Positions 7,169 to 9,285 of a stretch of 9,285 nucleotides of DNA are shown piece after piece. The stretch is from Rickettsiales bacterium UBA1997 (GTDB lineage Bacteria; Pseudomonadota; Alphaproteobacteria; Rickettsiales; UBA1997). The notes beneath the pieces are model-generated. The model was given only the letters and a program-made list of their open reading frames with translations, was not told the DNA's origin and ran no database searches. Numbering within the stretch: position 1 is the first letter of the stretch; every line of letters starts with the position of its first letter. The DNA lies in assembly GCA_002335845.1 (NCBI GenBank), contig DDCV01000126.1:1-9285 (forward strand), written 5' to 3'. The position numbers and the translations under genes were made by a program.

Positions 7169-7954
7169 TTATAGAAATGATTTAACTGAAGCGACAATAT
7201 TTTGCTGCCTCATAAAGTGCTCGCCAATTAAAAAACAATTTATACCAGCTTGCTGTAATAGCTCAATATCAAGACGATCATTAATTCCACTTTCGGCCAC
7301 CAAAACATAATCATCTGGCGCTTGATCGGCTAATTTTACTGAATTATTTATATCGACATCAAAAGTTTTAAGATCGCGATTATTAAAGCCTAATAATTTG
7401 CTCTTTAATTTTGCAGCACGCTGTAACTCTTCTTCATTATGCACCTCAATTAAAACTGATAAACCAATATCATTGGCTACAGTTTCTAGCTCTTTTAATT
7501 TTTTATCATCCAACATGGAAACAATTAGCAAAACACAATCGGCACCAATCATTTTTGATTGATAAATTTGATAAGGATCTATCATAAAATCTTTGCGCAA
7601 AATTGGCAAATTACTTATAGCCCTAACTTCTTGTAAATATTCATTACTACCCATGAAATATTTTTCATCAGTTAGAATCGATAAGCAAGTTGCGCCGCCT
7701 TTAGCATATTGCTCGGCAATTTTTATATGATCAAAATCTTTTTTGATGATACCCTTTGATGGCGAAGCTTTTTTTATTTCGCAAATTAAACTTATTTCAC
7801 CATTTATATCTTTATTTTTTAAAACTTGATATAGGTTTTTCTTAGCATCTAAATGCTTGATTTTTTGACAAATTTCTATCAATGATAGTTCTTTTTTTAG
7901 ATTTCTAACTTCTATAATTTTATGTTGATAGATTTCTGTAAGTATGTTTTTCAT
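7169..7954 (-). CDS. trpC: Indole-3-glycerol phosphate synthase
   Basis: The 261-residue product is a single-domain TIM-barrel indole-glycerol-phosphate synthase, which closes the ring of CdRP to indole-3-glycerol phosphate in tryptophan synthesis. All catalytic residues known from the family are present: E59 and K61 in CEIKKASPSKG, K121 in LRKDF, E170 in IEVHNEEEL, N191 in GFNNRDL and S222 in AESGI. The N-terminus (ILTEIYQHKIIEV) aligns with the usual start of the family, and an in-frame TAG lies four codons upstream, so the ATG is secure. An AAGGA lies 15 bases upstream, farther than ideal. There is no trpF fusion and no trpA, trpB, trpD, trpE or trpG in the window. It heads the leftward gene string and diverges from hemB with five bases between start codons. 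Confidence 0.95.
   Translation of the reverse strand: MKNILTEIYQHKIIEVRNLKKELSLIEICQKIKHLDAKKNLYQVLKNKDINGEISLICEIKKASPSKGIIKKDFDHIKIAEQYAKGGATCLSILTDEKYFMGSNEYLQEVRAISNLPILRKDFMIDPYQIYQSKMIGADCVLLIVSMLDDKKLKELETVANDIGLSVLIEVHNEEELQRAAKLKSKLLGFNNRDLKTFDVDINNSVKLADQAPDDYVLVAESGINDRLDIELLQQAGINCFLIGEHFMRQQNIVASVKSFL
7913..7918 (+). promoter_or_regulatory. Candidate -10 box for hemB, inside trpC
   Basis: A perfect TATAAT lies 41 bases before the hemB ATG, within the 5' end of trpC. At the expected distance the -35 region is only TTCTTT-like, so the promoter is weak or needs an activator. AT-rich sequence yields such boxes by chance. Confidence 0.3.
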
Positions 7955-7959
7955 AAGAT

Positions 7960-8967
7960 ATGACTAATTTCCTTGATTCATTTCCAAATACCAGGCTTAG
8001 ACGCAATCGTCAATATCCATGGTTAAGAGAATTAATAGCCGAAAATAAATTGCATGCCAGCGATTTGATTCTGCCAATTTTTATTTGCGAAGGTCAAAAT
8101 CAAAAGCAAAAAATTGATAATCTGCCTAATATTTTCCGCTACTCAATCGATAATGCTATCGAAATTATTAAGCAAGCTCGAGATTTAGGTATCAAAGCAG
8201 TAATGATATTTCCTTATATTGAATCTGAGTTCAAAAATAACAAAGCAACTGAGGCACTTAATAAAAATAATTTAACCTGTCGTGCTATTTTTGAAATTAA
8301 AAAACAAGTTCCTGATATTGGCCTCATAAGCGATGTTGCTCTTGATCCTTATACCAAAAATGGCCATGATGGCATTACGAACAAAGATGGCTATGTTTTA
8401 AATGATGAAACCAGCGAAATTTTATGTCAACAAGCTCTAATTCAAGCCCAAGCTGGTTGCGATATAGTAGCGCCTTCTGACATGATGGATGGTAGAATTG
8501 GCAAAATTAGAGAATTTCTTGATAAAAATAATCAAAAAAACACTGGAATAATGTCCTATAGCATTAAATTTGCCTCAAATTTTTACGGACCCTTTAGAAA
8601 TGCCGTGGGCTCTAAACAAAATAATCAAGATTTTGATAAAAAAACCTATCAAATGGATTTTAGAAACTCACAAGAATCTATGCGTGAAATTGCCTTAGAT
8701 ATTAAAGAAGGCGCTGATAGTATAATAATAAAACCAGCGATGATTTATCTTGATATTATCAAAGAAGCTTCGCAAAACTTTCAAATTCCCATCATAGCCT
8801 ATCAAGTAAGCGGTGAATATGCCATGCTTATAAATGCAGCAAAAGACGGTGTTTTTGATTACGACCAAGCGTTGCTTGAATGCTTAATCTCTTACAAAAG
8901 AGCTGGGTGCAGTGCTATAATAAGCTATGCAGCACTTGATCTAGCAACAAAGCTTAATTATTCATAA
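7960..8967 (+). CDS. hemB: Delta-aminolevulinic acid dehydratase (porphobilinogen synthase)
   Basis: The 335-residue product joins two 5-aminolevulinate molecules into porphobilinogen, the second step of heme synthesis from ALA. The family start FPNTRLRR follows at residues 8-15. The two Schiff-base lysines are K203 (YSIKFASNFYGPFR) and K258 (IIIKPAMIYLDII). The metal loop reads SDVALDPYTKNGHDG (124-138), with D129 and D137 where zinc-type enzymes have cysteines, so this is the Mg/K-dependent class found in alphaproteobacteria and Pseudomonas. Length is normal and the gene ends in a tandem TAA TAA. There is no useful Shine-Dalgarno before the ATG, and the upstream sequence is the start of trpC. 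The downstream 98 bases show no clear intrinsic terminator. Confidence 0.97.
   Translation: MTNFLDSFPNTRLRRNRQYPWLRELIAENKLHASDLILPIFICEGQNQKQKIDNLPNIFRYSIDNAIEIIKQARDLGIKAVMIFPYIESEFKNNKATEALNKNNLTCRAIFEIKKQVPDIGLISDVALDPYTKNGHDGITNKDGYVLNDETSEILCQQALIQAQAGCDIVAPSDMMDGRIGKIREFLDKNNQKNTGIMSYSIKFASNFYGPFRNAVGSKQNNQDFDKKTYQMDFRNSQESMREIALDIKEGADSIIIKPAMIYLDIIKEASQNFQIPIIAYQVSGEYAMLINAAKDGVFDYDQALLECLISYKRAGCSAIISYAALDLATKLNYS
7985..8013 (-). promoter_or_regulatory. Candidate trpC promoter, inside hemB
   Basis: Minus strand TTGACG (8013-8008, five of six) and TATTTG (7990-7985, three of six) are separated by 17 bases, placing a start near 7978 and a leader of about 24 bases. It lies wholly within the first codons of hemB. 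The -10 match is poor, so this is only a candidate. Confidence 0.3.
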
Positions 8968-9015
8968 TAACTCAATCGTTAAATAGTAACCCAACAACTA
9001 CAGCGAATATATTTT

Positions 9016-9125
9016 GGGAGGTATTTAAAATAAAGATAAGAATAATAATTAAAAATCATTTATTGTTAACGTCTGCGGCTGTTAATATTATCAAGGGTAT
9101 TTACTCCTTTTATTACGGGACTTGA
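9016..9125 (+). other. Strong ribosome site with a small ORF lacking a normal start
   Basis: GGGAGG (9016-9021) is the strongest Shine-Dalgarno-like site I found. Eight bases on, at the right spacing, stands ATA (9030-9032), followed by 30 open codons to TGA at 9123-9125. The reading begins KIRIIIKNHLLLTSAAVNII, which looks like a signal-peptide start. This could be a gene start that lost its ATG by a G-to-A change, a rare ATA initiation, or chance. It overlaps the likelier minus-strand gene, so I do not call it a CDS. Confidence 0.2.
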
Positions 9126-9260
9126 TGCGGGACAGTTAAGTAATTTAGCATCATTTGCCGCACGTTCTTTTAAAGTATTGGAACTGTTATTATGAAAATT
9201 ATAATCAGTTAAATCAAACAAAATACTTTCACCACCCAATTTGTTATCTACAAGACTCAT
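9066..9260 (-). CDS. Small hypothetical protein, 64 residues
   Basis: I do not recognise this protein. It begins MSLVDNKLGGESILFDLTDY, is hydrophilic throughout, has one cysteine in LNCPASSP and ends in NINSRRR. There is no membrane segment or signal peptide. Support for coding comes from a GGAG 11 bases before the ATG, a first-codon-position bias to purines and AT-rich third positions like the neighbouring genes. It converges on hemB, 98 bases from its stop codon. The same bases are also open in places on the plus strand. It is complete within the window (start at 9260), but because the window ends 25 bases upstream its promoter cannot be judged. It could also be a remnant of a longer gene. 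Confidence 0.5.
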   Translation of the reverse strand: MSLVDNKLGGESILFDLTDYNFHNNSSNTLKERAANDAKLLNCPASSPVIKGVNTLDNINSRRR

Positions 9261-9271
9261 TAATTGTAAAA

Positions 9272-9275
9272 CTCC
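9272..9275 (-). promoter_or_regulatory. Ribosome binding site of the 64-residue ORF
   Basis: GGAG on the minus strand, 11 bases before the ATG at 9260. The spacing is slightly long, but it is a clearer site than most genes here have, and it is part of the case for the small ORF being real. Confidence 0.4.
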
Positions 9276-9285
9276 AAACTTAACC

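Noticed and set aside
7011..7310. Plus-strand open frame of 99 codons
   Set aside because: It spans the trpC/der junction antisense to two well-identified genes and has no support of its own.
8329..8374. HemB lacking the zinc-site cysteines
   Set aside because: The Asp-type metal loop is a normal class in alphaproteobacteria, not a defect.
8992..9018. CCCAA...TTGGG pairing after hemB as a terminator
   Set aside because: A five-base stem with a loop of almost 20 bases and no T-tract is not an intrinsic terminator.

Overview
The window is AT-rich (coding stretches look roughly 30% G+C or lower) and densely packed. It shows alphaproteobacterial, Rickettsiales-like features: a Der GTPase with a diverged first G4 motif (NKCE), an aspartate-type (Mg-type) HemB, a CobT-like VWA protein, a prepilin-like protein, a long ankyrin-repeat protein, and weak or absent Shine-Dalgarno sites. 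I infer a host-associated alphaproteobacterium of the Rickettsiales or a similar AT-rich lineage. The species cannot be named from this sequence alone.

Layout. Positions 1-245 hold no convincing gene, only a short open stretch with an in-frame stop that may be a decayed gene end, at a higher G+C (about 38%). A minus-strand gene for a probably exported ankyrin-repeat protein follows (246-1754), with its own good promoter at 1788-1816. Upstream of it, reading right to left, is a minus-strand gene string: trpC (7954-7169), der (7165-5777), bioF-like (5764-4649), a prepilin/LamG-like protein (4597-3725) and cobT-like (3680-1866). The gaps are 3, 12, 51 and 44 bases, so at least trpC-der-bioF, and possibly all five, may be cotranscribed. 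hemB (7960-8967) diverges from trpC with only five bases between the two start codons, so each promoter must lie inside the other gene. The last 318 bases carry a probable 64-residue minus-strand gene converging on hemB. Antisense to it is a plus-strand reading frame with a strong ribosome site but no ordinary start codon.

How the genes relate. They do not form one pathway. hemB (heme), bioF (biotin) and trpC (tryptophan) are single steps of three biosynthetic routes whose other genes are not here, and der is a ribosome-assembly housekeeping GTPase. Such scattering of pathway genes is typical of reduced alphaproteobacterial genomes. The accessory part is the left side: ankyrin protein, CobT-like protein and prepilin/LamG protein. 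I see no clear new multi-gene system. The best leads are the repeat dynamics in the ankyrin gene, the lone prepilin/LamG protein, the unusual active-site loop of the BioF-like enzyme, the lone but catalytically intact TrpC, and the overlapping trpC/hemB control region.
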